This document shows, piece by piece, positions 34,593 through 42,757 of a DNA stretch of 64,000 nucleotides; the stretch's first letter is position 1; every line of letters begins with the position of its first letter. The DNA is taken from NCBI RefSeq assembly GCF_000717655.1, contig NZ_JNZY01000001.1, positions 62,001-126,000 on the forward strand. Reading direction: 5' to 3'. This DNA comes from Streptomyces katrae. GTDB lineage: Bacteria > Actinomycetota > Actinomycetes > Streptomycetales > Streptomycetaceae. The position numbers and the translations under genes were made by a program. The notes below the pieces were generated by a model. That model did no database searches. It was not told where the DNA came from and worked only from the letters and a program-made list of their open reading frames with translations.

Positions 34593-35517
34593 GTGACGGG
34601 AGCGGGAGCGGGTGCGCAGGACCGGGCGGGGGCCCATGGCGGTCCTGCCGAGCCCGCACACCGCGTGGTGGTCGCGCCGGTTCCGCCGGTGCCCTCCGAC
34701 CGTGAGGGGGCGGAACGGCGGGTACGGGCGGACTGGCGCGACCACCGCCGCCTGATCGGCGCCGTCGGGCGGCTCGACGCGGTCCGCCGCGGGCGCGCCC
34801 GCGTCTTCGGCTCCGACCACGCCGGGGCGCTCGCCGCCGCCCGTGCCGACGAGGCCCTCGGCCTGCCCGGCACCCCCGCGGCCGTCACGGCCTCATGGAC
34901 AAGGCCGCCCGCGCCCCCGCTCCAACGCGTTACACGTCGACCGGCCCCTCTCGTTCGTCCGCTGCGGACGCGCCGCGTTGATCCCCTTTCCTGGCGGGCC
35001 TCATCGGCTTCCCCTGCGCGATCGAACCCCGCGCCGGCTTCCTCGGCGAGGGCGTACGGCTCCTGACCGGCCCGGCCCGGCCGGGGCGGAGGCCGCCGTA
35101 CGGCACTACCCCGAGGTCACCGACCTCCTCGTCGAGGAGCACCTCGAAGGCCCCGAGCTCGCCGTCGAAGCCCTCTCCCGCGACGGGCGCCACCGCATCC
35201 TCGCCCGGTCCCGCCGGTCCCGCCGGTCCCGCCGGTCCCGCCGGTCCCGCCGGTCCCGCCGGACCCCGGGGCCGGGAGTGGCCGCCGCCACCGCCACCGG
35301 GAACGAACTGCCCGTCGCGCTCACCACCTGCGCCGCCGAGGCCGTACGGCGCCTGCGGGCGGCCCCGGACGCGGACGTGCTGATCCGGCTCTCCGTCACG
35401 GGCGCCCCGGGCTGCGAGCTGCGGCTGATCACCGATCAGGGCCCGGCCGTCACGGCCCCACCGCTGCCGGGCGCCCCGGCGGCGTTCACGAACCCGGTGT
35501 GGCTGCCGGTCGGCTGA
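34593..35517 (+). pseudogene. Decayed ATP-grasp-family gene
   Basis: Pieces of an ATP-grasp enzyme occur in different frames. A GTG at 34593 with AGGGGG upstream starts a frame that reads RLIGAVGRLDAVRRGRARVF and AARADEALGLPGTPAAVTAS. Near 34900 the homology breaks. A second frame gives GFPCAIEPRAGFLGEG, a third YPEVTDLLVEEHLEGPELAV (ATP-grasp core) and then the C-terminal RLSVTGAPGCELRLITDQGP. Between them lies a six-fold exact repeat of CCGGTCCCG (35205-35258). At least two frameshifts and missing catalytic parts indicate a pseudogene, although sequencing error cannot be excluded. Confidence 0.6.
35205..35258. repeat. Tandem 9-bp repeat (CCGGTCCCG x6)
   Basis: Six exact consecutive copies of CCGGTCCCG inside the ATP-grasp pseudogene, followed by a partial degenerate copy. 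In the surviving frame it would encode Arg-Arg-Ser repeats, which are foreign to the ATP-grasp fold. Confidence 0.9.
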
Positions 35518-35538
35518 GGCGGGCGGGGCCGGCGGAGC

Positions 35539-35907
35539 TCAGCCGGCCGGCTTCGCGTACTGGCCGAAGCCGGTCCAGTCCAGCGCGACGCACTGTTCGT
35601 CGCCGACCACCCAGGCGTCGTGTCCGGGTGCGATCTGCATGAGGTCGCCGGGGCCGTACTCCTCGCTGGCCCCGTCGTCCATGACGACCTTCATCCGGCC
35701 GCTCACCACGTACCCCGTGTGGGCGGCCTGGCAGCTGTCCGTGCCCGCCAGCGGCTTGATGTGCTCGGACCAGCGCCACCCCGGCTCGAAGACCGCGCGG
35801 CCCACGGCGCCGTCGTCCGTCTGGATCACGTCCAGCCTGCCCTTGCCGTCTTCGAACGGACGGGTCTCGTCCGCCTGGTCGAAGCTCTTGCGCACGATCC
35901 CGGCCAT
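35539..35907 (-). CDS. Cupin-domain protein
   Basis: 122 residues. A single cupin barrel: the segment AGTDSCQAAHTGYVVSGRMK resembles cupin motif 1 with a metal-binding His, and YGPGDLMQIAPGHDAWVVGD resembles motif 2. Function is unknown; small cupins act as ligand sensors, isomerases or dioxygenases. ATG at 35907 (MAGIVRKSFDQADETRPF) is preferred because the longer frame upstream is non-conserved. It lies next to an alpha/beta-hydrolase gene on the same strand (89 bases apart). Confidence 0.82.
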   Translation of the reverse strand: MAGIVRKSFDQADETRPFEDGKGRLDVIQTDDGAVGRAVFEPGWRWSEHIKPLAGTDSCQAAHTGYVVSGRMKVVMDDGASEEYGPGDLMQIAPGHDAWVVGDEQCVALDWTGFGQYAKPAG

Positions 35908-35996
35908 GCCGAATCGCCTCCCGCGAAGAAGGACCCCGAGTCCACTCCTCACGATACGCTGGGGCGGCCGCCCGCTCTCGGCGTAGCCCCCGCAGG

Positions 35997-36728
35997 TCAG
36001 CCCCGCAGAGACCGCCCGAACCCGGAGGCGAGCGGCATCCGCAGCCCCAGCGGCGGCGGCGCCGCCAGCGCGTCCGTCACCGGCCGCGAGTACCGCCCGG
36101 AGAACATCGCCCCCAGGACGAAATCCACGGACAGCGCCACGACTTCCGCCTGGTGCTCCCGCAGCCGGTGCCCGTCCGAGTGCACCTCGAACCGGCACGT
36201 CGCCCGGTTCGCCTTCTTCGCCCGCGCCGCCAGGCGAAACGATGCTTCAGGATCGCTGCGCGCGTCGTTGGTCCCGTGCACGATCAGCACCTGCCGCCCG
36301 GACAGCTGCTTCACCGGTTCCGGGGAATCCGCCGAGACGACCTCGCCTAAGGAAGGGGCCAGCGCCAGCACCGCGTTGACGGCGTCGTGGCCCGCCGCCC
36401 GCAGCGCCGCCCGGCCGCCCGCGTCGTAGCCGACGAGGCACACCGGCACGTCCCCGTACCGGCGCACGACCTCGCCGGCCGCCCACCGGGCGTCGTCCTC
36501 CCGGCAGGCCCCCCGGCCGTGCAGGACCATGTGCGCGACCAGCCCGTCCGCCCCGCCCGCCCGGACCAGTGCCCGCGCGAGGGGACGCACCGGACCGGGG
36601 AACAATCTGGACGCTCCGGGGAGCAGGAGGACCGCTCCGTTGACTGTGCTTCCCGTCGAGACCGAGCCGTTCGCGCCGGCCGCCCGCCCCAGGCGGGCCC
36701 CGCGCGCCGGCGGCGCATGCTGTGCCAT
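35997..36728 (-). CDS. Alpha/beta-hydrolase-like protein with Asp at the nucleophile elbow
   Basis: 243 residues. VNGAVLLLPGASRLFPGPVR starts the fold, LVGYDAGGRAALRAAGHDAV is the nucleophile elbow, and QVLIVHGTNDARSDPEASF holds the acid and SDGHRL the histidine. The elbow reads G-Y-D-A-G instead of G-x-S-x-G, so the nucleophile would be aspartate, as in dehalogenases or epoxide hydrolases, or the protein is non-catalytic. Dienelactone-hydrolase-like overall. ATG at 36728. It is divergent from add, with the nucleoside operator between them. Confidence 0.75.
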   Translation of the reverse strand: MAQHAPPARGARLGRAAGANGSVSTGSTVNGAVLLLPGASRLFPGPVRPLARALVRAGGADGLVAHMVLHGRGACREDDARWAAGEVVRRYGDVPVCLVGYDAGGRAALRAAGHDAVNAVLALAPSLGEVVSADSPEPVKQLSGRQVLIVHGTNDARSDPEASFRLAARAKKANRATCRFEVHSDGHRLREHQAEVVALSVDFVLGAMFSGRYSRPVTDALAAPPPLGLRMPLASGFGRSLRG

Positions 36729-36814
36729 GGCGGAAGATTCTCAGACTGACAGGTGTACGCGACCCGTCCGTACGGTCTCTGTTACGTATCGACCCCCGTC
36801 GCCGACACGTTGCT

Positions 36815-36826
36815 CTACGCGCGTAG
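36815..36826. promoter_or_regulatory. Nucleoside-regulon operator copy 4 (perfect)
   Basis: CTACGCGCGTAG, perfect palindrome, 15 bases before the add start codon and directly abutting its GGAG binding site. Confidence 0.75.
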
Positions 36827-36841
36827 GAGTAGAGTGCCCGG

Positions 36842-37990
36842 ATGACGAGCGAGACCCCCAACCTGCCGACGCCGGATCAGATCCGCCGGTCCCCGAAGGT
36901 GCTGCTCCACGACCACCTCGACGGTGGCCTGCGCCCCGGGACCATCATCGAGCTGGCTCGCGAGGCCGGCTACGAGAGCCTTCCCGAGACGGACGCCGAC
37001 AAGCTCGGCATCTGGTTCCGCGAAGCCGCCGACTCCGGCTCCCTGCCCCGCTACCTGGAGACGTTCGCGCACACGTGCGCCGTCATGCAGACGAAGGCGG
37101 CGCTGTTCCGCGTCGCCGCCGAGTGTGCCGAGGACCTGGCCGAGGACGGCGTCGTGTACGCCGAGATCCGCTACGCCCCCGAGCAGCACCTGGAAGCCGG
37201 CCTGACCCTCGAAGAGGTCGTCGAGGCCGTGAACGACGGCTTCCGCGAGGGCGAGCGCCGCGCGAAGGCCAGCGGCCACCGCATCCGCGTCGGCGCGCTG
37301 CTCACCGCGATGCGCCACGCCGCCCGCGCCCTGGAGATCGCCGAGCTGGCGAACCGTTACCGCGACAACGGCGTGGTCGGTTTCGACATCGCCGGCGCCG
37401 AGGCCGGGTTCCCTCCCACCCGCCACCTCGACGCGTTCGAGTACCTCAAGCGCGAGAACAACCACTTCACCATCCACGCGGGCGAGGCCTTCGGCCTGCC
37501 GTCGATCTGGCAGGCCCTGCAGTGGTGCGGCGCCGACCGCCTGGGCCACGGCGTGAAGATCATCGACGACATCGAGGTCGCCGAGGACGGTTCCGTGACC
37601 CTGGGCCGCCTGGCCTCGTACGTCCGGGACAAGCGCATCCCCCTGGAGATGTGCCCGACCTCGAACCTGCAGACCGCCGCGGCCGCCTCGTACGCCGAGC
37701 ACCCGATCGGCCTGCTGCGCAAGCTGCACTTCCGCCTGACGGTCAACACGGACAACCGCCTGATGAGCGGCACCAGCATGAGCCGCGAGTTCGAGCACCT
37801 GGTCGACACCTTCGGCTACACGCTCGACGACATGCAGTGGTTCACCGTCAATGCGATGAAGTCCGCCTTCATTCCTTTCGATGAACGACTGGCCATGATC
37901 AACGAGGTCATCAAGCCCGGTTATGCGGAGCTGAAGTCGGAATGGCTGTTCCAGCAGACCGCTTCGACCAGTGGTTCTGTCTCGGTCTAG
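36842..37990 (+). CDS. add: Adenosine deaminase
   Basis: 382 residues. Converts adenosine and deoxyadenosine to inosine and deoxyinosine, feeding purine nucleoside phosphorylase. The zinc and catalytic landmarks are [17 protein letters not shown] (HxH), [14 protein letters not shown] (catalytic HAGE), [10 protein letters not shown] and [16 protein letters not shown] (usual NTDD or NTDN metal region). Length is normal for the actinobacterial type. ATG at 36842 follows GGAG. The regulatory palindrome is 15 bases upstream and a terminator lies downstream, so it is a single-gene unit. Confidence 0.96.
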   Translation: MTSETPNLPTPDQIRRSPKVLLHDHLDGGLRPGTIIELAREAGYESLPETDADKLGIWFREAADSGSLPRYLETFAHTCAVMQTKAALFRVAAECAEDLAEDGVVYAEIRYAPEQHLEAGLTLEEVVEAVNDGFREGERRAKASGHRIRVGALLTAMRHAARALEIAELANRYRDNGVVGFDIAGAEAGFPPTRHLDAFEYLKRENNHFTIHAGEAFGLPSIWQALQWCGADRLGHGVKIIDDIEVAEDGSVTLGRLASYVRDKRIPLEMCPTSNLQTAAAASYAEHPIGLLRKLHFRLTVNTDNRLMSGTSMSREFEHLVDTFGYTLDDMQWFTVNAMKSAFIPFDERLAMINEVIKPGYAELKSEWLFQQTASTSGSVSV

Positions 37991-38012
37991 GCCACGGCAT
38001 GACGTAAGGAAG

Positions 38013-38040
38013 GCGCCCGGGGAAGGCAATTCCCGGGCGC
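38013..38040 (+). terminator. Terminator of add
   Basis: Stem GCGCCCGGG (38013-38021) / CCCGGGCGC (38032-38040) followed by TTTCTCGT, 22 bases past the add stop. Confidence 0.85.
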
Positions 38041-38130
38041 TTTCTCGTATTTACGTATGTTTGCGGCCGGGGGTTTGAAGTGACTAGTTTGCGGAGCCGC
38101 TCAATTCCCCGTCGCAAGGACTCAATCTTC

Positions 38131-38406
38131 ATGAAGAAGTCAGCTGCCAAGACTCTCGGTGCCGCCGCCCTCGGCGCCGCCTTCGTCGCCGCCGCCGCCG
38201 GTTCCGCGTCGGCCGCCGTGCCCGCGATCGGCCTCTCCGACGCGCTGGGCACCGTGACCGGCGCCACCCAGGGGCTCACGAGCCAGCAGAAGGTCACCCC
38301 CGACGGCGGCCAGCAGAGCGACGTGGCCAGCCCCCTCAACCAGCTCACCGACGCGGTCGGCCCCACGCTCGGCGGCCTGCCCGTCGGTGGCGCGCTCGGC
38401 GGCTGA
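38131..38406 (+). CDS. Small secreted Ala/Gly-rich protein
   Basis: 91 residues. Signal peptide (MKKSAAKTLGAAALGAAF..., cleavage after ASAA near residue 30) and a short mature part ending LNQLTDAVGPTLGGLPVGGA. No cysteines and no enzyme motif. Similar small secreted proteins are common in Streptomyces and of unknown role. ATG at 38131 has GCAAGGA about 10 bases upstream and gives a proper signal peptide. Another secreted protein of similar style is encoded at 45156-45500. Confidence 0.75.
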   Translation: MKKSAAKTLGAAALGAAFVAAAAGSASAAVPAIGLSDALGTVTGATQGLTSQQKVTPDGGQQSDVASPLNQLTDAVGPTLGGLPVGGALGG

Positions 38407-38412
38407 TCCCCG

Positions 38413-38434
38413 CCGGATCCGCGTGCGGATCCGG
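38413..38434 (+). terminator. Hairpin after the small secreted protein gene
   Basis: Perfect 9-bp stem CCGGATCCG / CGGATCCGG with loop CGTG, 7 bases past the stop; TTTTT occurs 20 bases later. Confidence 0.65.
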
Positions 38435-38572
38435 ACGCGGGTTCGCCTGCGGATTTTTCGTACGCGCACGCACGTGGCGCACGCCGGTTCGATCGGGTGT
38501 GTGCCACGGCGTGCCGTGTGCCACGATCACCACCAACTGCCCGCCGACGCACTGGGTATGAGGTCATCGGTC

Positions 38573-39343
38573 ATGCGCTTGAACGCACGAGTCACGGTCG
38601 CAGCGGCCACCGCCGCCCTGCTCCCCGCCCTCCTCCTGGGAGCCGTGGGATGCAGCAGCAAGGACGCCCCCGCGGCCGGCAAGACGCCCGACCCGAAGGG
38701 CTCCGCCCCCGCCGACTCCCCCGCCGCCTCCCCGGGCGGCGCCCCGGGCGGCTCGGCCGCGCCGAAGGCCGCGGCGAGCAAGCTGGAGCGCTCCGCGCTC
38801 GAACAGGGTGATCTGCCCGGCTACCAGGTTTCCGCACAGGGCAAGAACCCGAACGCCCCCGACGGCCAGCCTCAGGCCGACCGCAAGGCCTGCCAGCCCC
38901 TGGCCGACATCATGGGCGACAAGCCCGACCCGGCCGCCCGCGAGACCGTCAACCGCGGAGTCGGCTCCCAGAAGCAGGTGGGACTCGCCGTCTCCGCCTC
39001 CGTCAGCTCCTACGCCGAGAGCGACGCCAAGGCGCTGATCGCCCGGCTGAAGGACGCGGTCGCCGCCTGCGGTACGGGCTTCTCCGCCACCGTCGACAAG
39101 CAGAGCGGCAGCTACCGCGACGTACGGTCGGCCGAGTACAAGACGGTCGGCGACGAGAGCGTCAGCTGGACCACGACCGCGGCCGCCCAGGGCGTCTCCG
39201 CGCAGGTGCACGTGGTCGTCGTACGCCAAGGCGCCACGATCGTGAGGCTGATGGCCCTCAACGTGGCGGCGGACCGGCAGAAGCCGCAGGTCCCGCACGA
39301 GGTGGCGGACAAGCAGCTCGAGAAGGTCCGCAGCGCGCGCTGA
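38573..39343 (+). CDS. Putative lipoprotein
   Basis: 256 residues. Lipoprotein signal peptide (TAALLPALLLGAVGC, lipid Cys near residue 27), a Pro/Ala/Gly linker and a globular domain from about residue 70 (ERSALEQGDLPGYQVSAQGK ... KDAVAACGTGFSATVDKQSG ... VVRQGATIVRLMALNV). This resembles Streptomyces lipoproteins with a PknH-sensor-like fold, containing two domain cysteines that may pair. Function is unknown. ATG at 38573 gives the best signal peptide; ATG at 38558 is possible. Confidence 0.78.
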   Translation: MRLNARVTVAAATAALLPALLLGAVGCSSKDAPAAGKTPDPKGSAPADSPAASPGGAPGGSAAPKAAASKLERSALEQGDLPGYQVSAQGKNPNAPDGQPQADRKACQPLADIMGDKPDPAARETVNRGVGSQKQVGLAVSASVSSYAESDAKALIARLKDAVAACGTGFSATVDKQSGSYRDVRSAEYKTVGDESVSWTTTAAAQGVSAQVHVVVVRQGATIVRLMALNVAADRQKPQVPHEVADKQLEKVRSAR

Positions 39344-39357
39344 GCAGCCCGGACGGG

Positions 39358-39558
39358 CTACCAGGCGTGGGAGGCGGACTTCTCGTTCGGCAGGAGCACC
39401 CACAGCGCCAGGTAGATCAGGAACTGCGGGCCGGGCAGCAGGCACGACACGACGAATATCAGGCGCATCGTATTCGCGGAAATTCCGAAGCGGCGCGCCA
39501 GTCCGGCGCAGACGCCGCCGATCCAGCGGCCGTCACGGGGGCGGGCAATGGCGCTCAT
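39358..39558 (-). CDS. PspC-domain membrane protein
   Basis: 66 residues. RDGRWIGGVCAGLARRFGIS followed by one hydrophobic helix (MRLIFVVSCLLPGPQFLIYL...LWVLLP) is a complete PspC domain. PspC proteins are membrane-stress sensors or partners of the phage shock response. ATG has GGAGAAAC upstream. It is convergent with the lipoprotein gene, 14 bases apart. Confidence 0.9.
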   Translation of the reverse strand: MSAIARPRDGRWIGGVCAGLARRFGISANTMRLIFVVSCLLPGPQFLIYLALWVLLPNEKSASHAW

Positions 39559-39620
39559 GGGTTTCTCCTCTGTGGGCTCTGCGGGCCGCCGAATCGGTAT
39601 GCGGCGGCTCCCGCGTTACC

Positions 39621-40202
39621 TCAATACTCCCGCGGCACTGCCGACAGAACGTCGGTCCACGGACCGAGGCCGACCCTGGGAATTCTCGGGGTGGACCCCT
39701 GAGAGGAGCGCTGCGACCGCTGCGAGCGCCGCAGCCGCGCCCGGAGGGCCGGTACGACGGCCACGTGCGCGAGCACCACGCCGAGACCGTTCAGCAGAAC
39801 CGAGTCCACGTCGACCACCTGCCCGGGCACCGCGCTCTGCAGCATCTCGATGCTGAGCGAGACCAGCGCGCCCGCGGCCGCCGTCCGGCCCAGCGAGGAC
39901 CACGCGGCCAGCGGCGAAGGAGCCAGGTTCCCGTTGACGAGCGGCAGCAGTACCCCGAGCGGGGCGAGCAGCGCCAGCCCCTCCCCGATCCGCCGGGCCG
40001 CCTCGAGCGGCCCGTACGAGAGGTCCGCCCGGATCCCCTCCAGCGGGGCCAGATTGGCGGCGGCCGCCCAGGGCACGTCCAGGGGCCGCAGGGTCAGCCA
40101 GCCGACGAGGAGGAGATGAGCGACCAGCAGCCCCCCGCCCAGGAGCCGGAGCCGGAGGTGAATGGCGGTGGCGGCACTGCGGCCGACCTCATTGCGCTGC
40201 AC
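39621..40202 (-). CDS. VanZ-family membrane protein
   Basis: 193 residues. LRPLDVPWAAAANLAPLEGI, then four hydrophobic segments and the signature SIEMLQSAVPGQVVDVDSVL near the C-terminus, identify the VanZ fold (teicoplanin-resistance-associated proteins, generally of unknown role in actinobacteria). GTG at 40202 is the last plausible start before the first helix; longer readings cross the next region. The C-terminal tail is Arg/Ser-rich. Confidence 0.82.
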   Translation of the reverse strand: MQRNEVGRSAATAIHLRLRLLGGGLLVAHLLLVGWLTLRPLDVPWAAAANLAPLEGIRADLSYGPLEAARRIGEGLALLAPLGVLLPLVNGNLAPSPLAAWSSLGRTAAAGALVSLSIEMLQSAVPGQVVDVDSVLLNGLGVVLAHVAVVPALRARLRRSQRSQRSSQGSTPRIPRVGLGPWTDVLSAVPREY

Positions 40203-40378
40203 ACCTGCGAGGACGCAGCGCCCGGTGGCTGCGGTTCCGGTCGGATCCGGCGAGCGGACGGCATATGACGATCCGATCGGATGAAACCACGGCGGGTCGG
40301 CGCTGCACCCGCCTCCGCCGCCGACGTCGCCCCGCACAGTGGGCGCGGTCCACCGGTGGCAGCCGAAGGAGAACAGCC

Positions 40379-40516
40379 ATGCCCGCACGACGCAGCAACG
40401 TACGACGCACAGCAGCGAGCGGCGGCGCACGACGGCCGCTGCACACGATCGTGGCCGGCTTCTGCGGCCGCGCCCTGTCCGCGGCCCTCGCCGGCCTCGG
40501 CATCCCCCGCGCCTAA
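40379..40516 (+). CDS. Possible small basic protein whose stop lies in a MITE-like element
   Basis: 45 codons, MPARRSNVRRTAASGGARRP then a short hydrophobic C-terminal stretch (HTIVAGFCGRALSAALAGLG). A strong GAAGGAG ribosome binding site at 40365-40371 supports translation. The TAA stop codon is the first trinucleotide of the inverted-repeat element that follows, so the original protein may have been longer. No family recognised. Confidence 0.4.
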   Translation: MPARRSNVRRTAASGGARRPLHTIVAGFCGRALSAALAGLGIPRA

Positions 40517-40679
40517 GGGCTGTCCCGTAATCCCCGGCGGGCGCACGACGCCGGCTACGGCACCTCGCCGCGTTGTCGGAACGCCCGAATACGCCCAGGA
40601 TGGGGTCGCCCCTCCGCCTTGCGATGCACCGTATCCGACGCCGTGCGCTGACCCACCGGGGATGACGGGGCAGTCCTTA
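40514..40679. mobile_element. 166-bp MITE-like inverted-repeat element
   Basis: Terminal inverted repeats of 24 bases, 40514-40537 (TAAGGGCTGTCCCGTAATCC...) and 40656-40679, match in 21 of 24 positions. The interior has no gene. The ends resemble non-autonomous elements scattered in Streptomyces genomes (recollection). No clear target duplication is seen. It lies between the small basic ORF and the PH-domain gene. Confidence 0.65.
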
Positions 40680-40696
40680 GGAGCAGCCGGGCCCCG

Positions 40697-41338
40697 TCAG
40701 CGGGTGGCGAAGAGGACGATCAGGAACACCGCGCCCGCGACGGCGGGCGCGATGACCTCGTACGACCACCGCACGCGCACGCTGCCCTGGGCGCCGGCCC
40801 GCGAGGCGCCGCGCTCGGCGAGCTCGCGCAGCTCGTCCACCACCTGGTCCGCGTGGGCCCGCGATGGTTCGGCGGCGGCGGCCGCGTCGCCGCCCTCGGG
40901 CGCGCCGAGTCCCTTGCCGGTCAGCCCGCCGCGGCGGGAGAACTGCTGCCGGTTCGCCTTCTTCCGCTCCCGCAGCGAGACCGGGACGGACCACAGCTGG
41001 TACTTCGACCCCTCGGCCAGCACCTCCGCCGAGTACCCGGCACGCACCGCGTCCACGGCGGCCCACGGCAGCTCGATGACCCGGAACGGGTTCCGTACGC
41101 GCATCCGGTTGTCGTTGGCGAAGACCGCCGGCCGGATGGTGAAGGCCACGGTCAGCGGTACGGCCAGCAGGGCGATCGCCGCGGCGAACCACCGGGCGTT
41201 CCCCGATCCCCGCACGATGGCGTCCCCGCAGAGCCACGCGATGAGCGCGAGCAGCAGAACGCCGGTGACGACGGCCATGGGGGAGCGGTAGACCCGGTCG
41301 TCGTACACCGGTTCATCAGTGGGCTGCTGGCTGCTCAT
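40697..41338 (-). CDS. PH-domain membrane protein
   Basis: 213 residues. Two helices near the N-terminus (MAVVTGVLLLALIAWLCG and AAAIALLAVPLTVAFTI) precede a bacterial PH-like domain (FANDNRMRVRNPFRVIELPW, AAVDAVRAGYSAEVLAEGSK, YQLWSVPVSLRERKKANRQ), then a linker and a C-terminal transmembrane helix (VIAPAVAGAVFLIVLFA). Function is unknown; such proteins are common actinobacterial membrane proteins. ATG at 41338. Confidence 0.85.
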   Translation of the reverse strand: MSSQQPTDEPVYDDRVYRSPMAVVTGVLLLALIAWLCGDAIVRGSGNARWFAAAIALLAVPLTVAFTIRPAVFANDNRMRVRNPFRVIELPWAAVDAVRAGYSAEVLAEGSKYQLWSVPVSLRERKKANRQQFSRRGGLTGKGLGAPEGGDAAAAAEPSRAHADQVVDELRELAERGASRAGAQGSVRVRWSYEVIAPAVAGAVFLIVLFATR

Positions 41339-41363
41339 GCGCCCGATTCTGCCTCAAGCCGTC

Positions 41364-41600
41364 TCAGCCCACGAGATCGGCGTACACGACGACGTTGTCG
41401 GGGCGGTGGCCGTCGGTGATCTCGTCGCCGCAGGTGATCGGCCGCAGCTCGGGGCGCGCGGTGTTCCCGTACACCTTGGCGGTCGGGAAGCTCTTCATGC
41501 CGACCGGTTCCAGCCGTGTCGAAGTGCCCGATCAGCACGGCCGGACCGGTCTCGCCCGGGGCGACGGCCTTGGTTCCGGTGGGCTGCCGAAGAGAAATTT
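41364..41600 (-). pseudogene. Class F sortase remnant (internally deleted, frameshifted)
   Basis: Two fragments of a sortase are visible on the minus strand. The upper piece reads KAVAPGETGPAVLIGHFDT, with the catalytic His. The lower piece reads FPTAKVYGNTARPELRPITC then NVVVYADLVG and a stop at 41364, with the catalytic Cys region. Roughly 50 residues between them and the N-terminal transmembrane part are missing, and the two pieces are in different frames (joined near 41495). It is a pseudogene immediately upstream of deoC. Confidence 0.65.
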
Positions 41601-41758
41601 ACGGATCCTGTTCGACCGGACGGCCGGGTTCCCGTCCTCGCCGTGCAACAGGAAAAGCGGAGGTCAGCGGTCCGCAGGCGCGGACCCGGCCGGGCCCTCG
41701 CCGCGCCCGGATGTGGCCAAGCCCGCACAGATGTGCGGGCCCGGGGGGTGACAGGCCG

Positions 41759-41770
41759 CTACGCGCGTAG
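41759..41770. promoter_or_regulatory. Nucleoside-regulon operator copy 5 (perfect)
   Basis: CTACGCGCGTAG, perfect palindrome, 13 bases before the GTG start of deoC. Confidence 0.75.
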
Positions 41771-41783
41771 ATATGCTCATCTT

Positions 41784-42752
41784 GTGACCATGCCCACCAC
41801 CCTCACCGCATTCGCTGACGTGACGACGTCCGACAGCGCGCTGCGCCGCTTCCTGCACGGGCTGCCCGGCGTAGACGCCGTCGGCCTGGAGGCCCGCGCG
41901 GCCGCGCTCGGTACCCGTTCGATCAAGACCACGGCCAAGGCGTACGCCATTGACCTGGCCATTTCGATGATCGACCTGACCACGCTTGAGGGTGCGGACA
42001 CCCCGGGCAAGGTCCGAGCGCTCTCCGCCAAGGCCGTCCATCCCGACCCGACCGACCGTTCGACGCCGATGACCGCCGCGGTCTGCGTCTACCCCGACAT
42101 GGTGGCCACCGCCAAGGCCGCCCTGAACGGCGCCGACGTCAAGGTGGCCTCCGTCGCGACGGCCTTCCCGGCCGGCCGCGCCGCGCTGCCCGTCAAGCTC
42201 GCGGACACCCGTGACGCCGTCGCCGCGGGCGCCGACGAGATCGACATGGTCATCGACCGTGGCGCCTTCCTCGCCGGCCGCTACCTGGACACGTACGAGC
42301 TGATCAAGGCCGTCAAGGAGGCGTGCGTGCGCCCCGACGGCAGCGCCGCCCGTCTCAAGGTCATCTTCGAGACCGGCGAGCTGTCGACGTACGACAACAT
42401 CCGCCGGGCCTCCTGGATCGGCATGCTCGCGGGCGCCGACTTCATCAAGACCTCCACCGGCAAGGTCGGCGTCAACGCCACCCCCGCCAACACGCTGCTG
42501 ATGCTCGAAGCCGTCCGCGACTTCAAGGCGCAGACTGGAATCCAGATCGGCGTGAAGCCGGCCGGCGGCATCCGGACCACCAAGGACGCCATCAAGTTCC
42601 TGGTCCTGGTCAACGAGACCGTGGGCGAGGACTGGCTGTCCAACCACTGGTTCCGCTTCGGCGCCTCCAGCCTGCTCAACGACCTGTTGATGCAGCGCCA
42701 GAAGCTGAGCACCGGCCGTTACTCCGGTCCCGACTACGTGACGGTGGACTGA
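41784..42752 (+). CDS. deoC: Deoxyribose-phosphate aldolase
   Basis: 322 residues. Cleaves 2-deoxyribose-5-phosphate to glyceraldehyde-3-phosphate and acetaldehyde. Class I aldolase motifs: VCVYPDMVATAKAAL, EIDMVIDRGAF, LKVIFETGELSTYD, DFIKTSTGKVGVNATPANTL (Schiff-base Lys) and IGVKPAGGIRTTKDA. It is the long form with an N-terminal extension, common in actinobacteria. GTG at 41784 or ATG at 41790 may start it; neither has a strong binding site. The palindromic operator is 13 bases upstream. The downstream aldehyde dehydrogenase gene starts 5 bases after its stop, suggesting removal of the acetaldehyde product. Confidence 0.95.
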   Translation: MTMPTTLTAFADVTTSDSALRRFLHGLPGVDAVGLEARAAALGTRSIKTTAKAYAIDLAISMIDLTTLEGADTPGKVRALSAKAVHPDPTDRSTPMTAAVCVYPDMVATAKAALNGADVKVASVATAFPAGRAALPVKLADTRDAVAAGADEIDMVIDRGAFLAGRYLDTYELIKAVKEACVRPDGSAARLKVIFETGELSTYDNIRRASWIGMLAGADFIKTSTGKVGVNATPANTLLMLEAVRDFKAQTGIQIGVKPAGGIRTTKDAIKFLVLVNETVGEDWLSNHWFRFGASSLLNDLLMQRQKLSTGRYSGPDYVTVD

Positions 42753-42757
42753 TCACC

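Noticed and set aside
35205..35258. CRISPR-like array
   Set aside because: The 9-bp units are contiguous without spacers; it is a simple tandem repeat.
38407..38572. Possible tRNA-like sequence near GGTTCGATCGGG
   Set aside because: No cloverleaf can be drawn and there is no matching acceptor stem; the region holds a terminator and the lipoprotein promoter.
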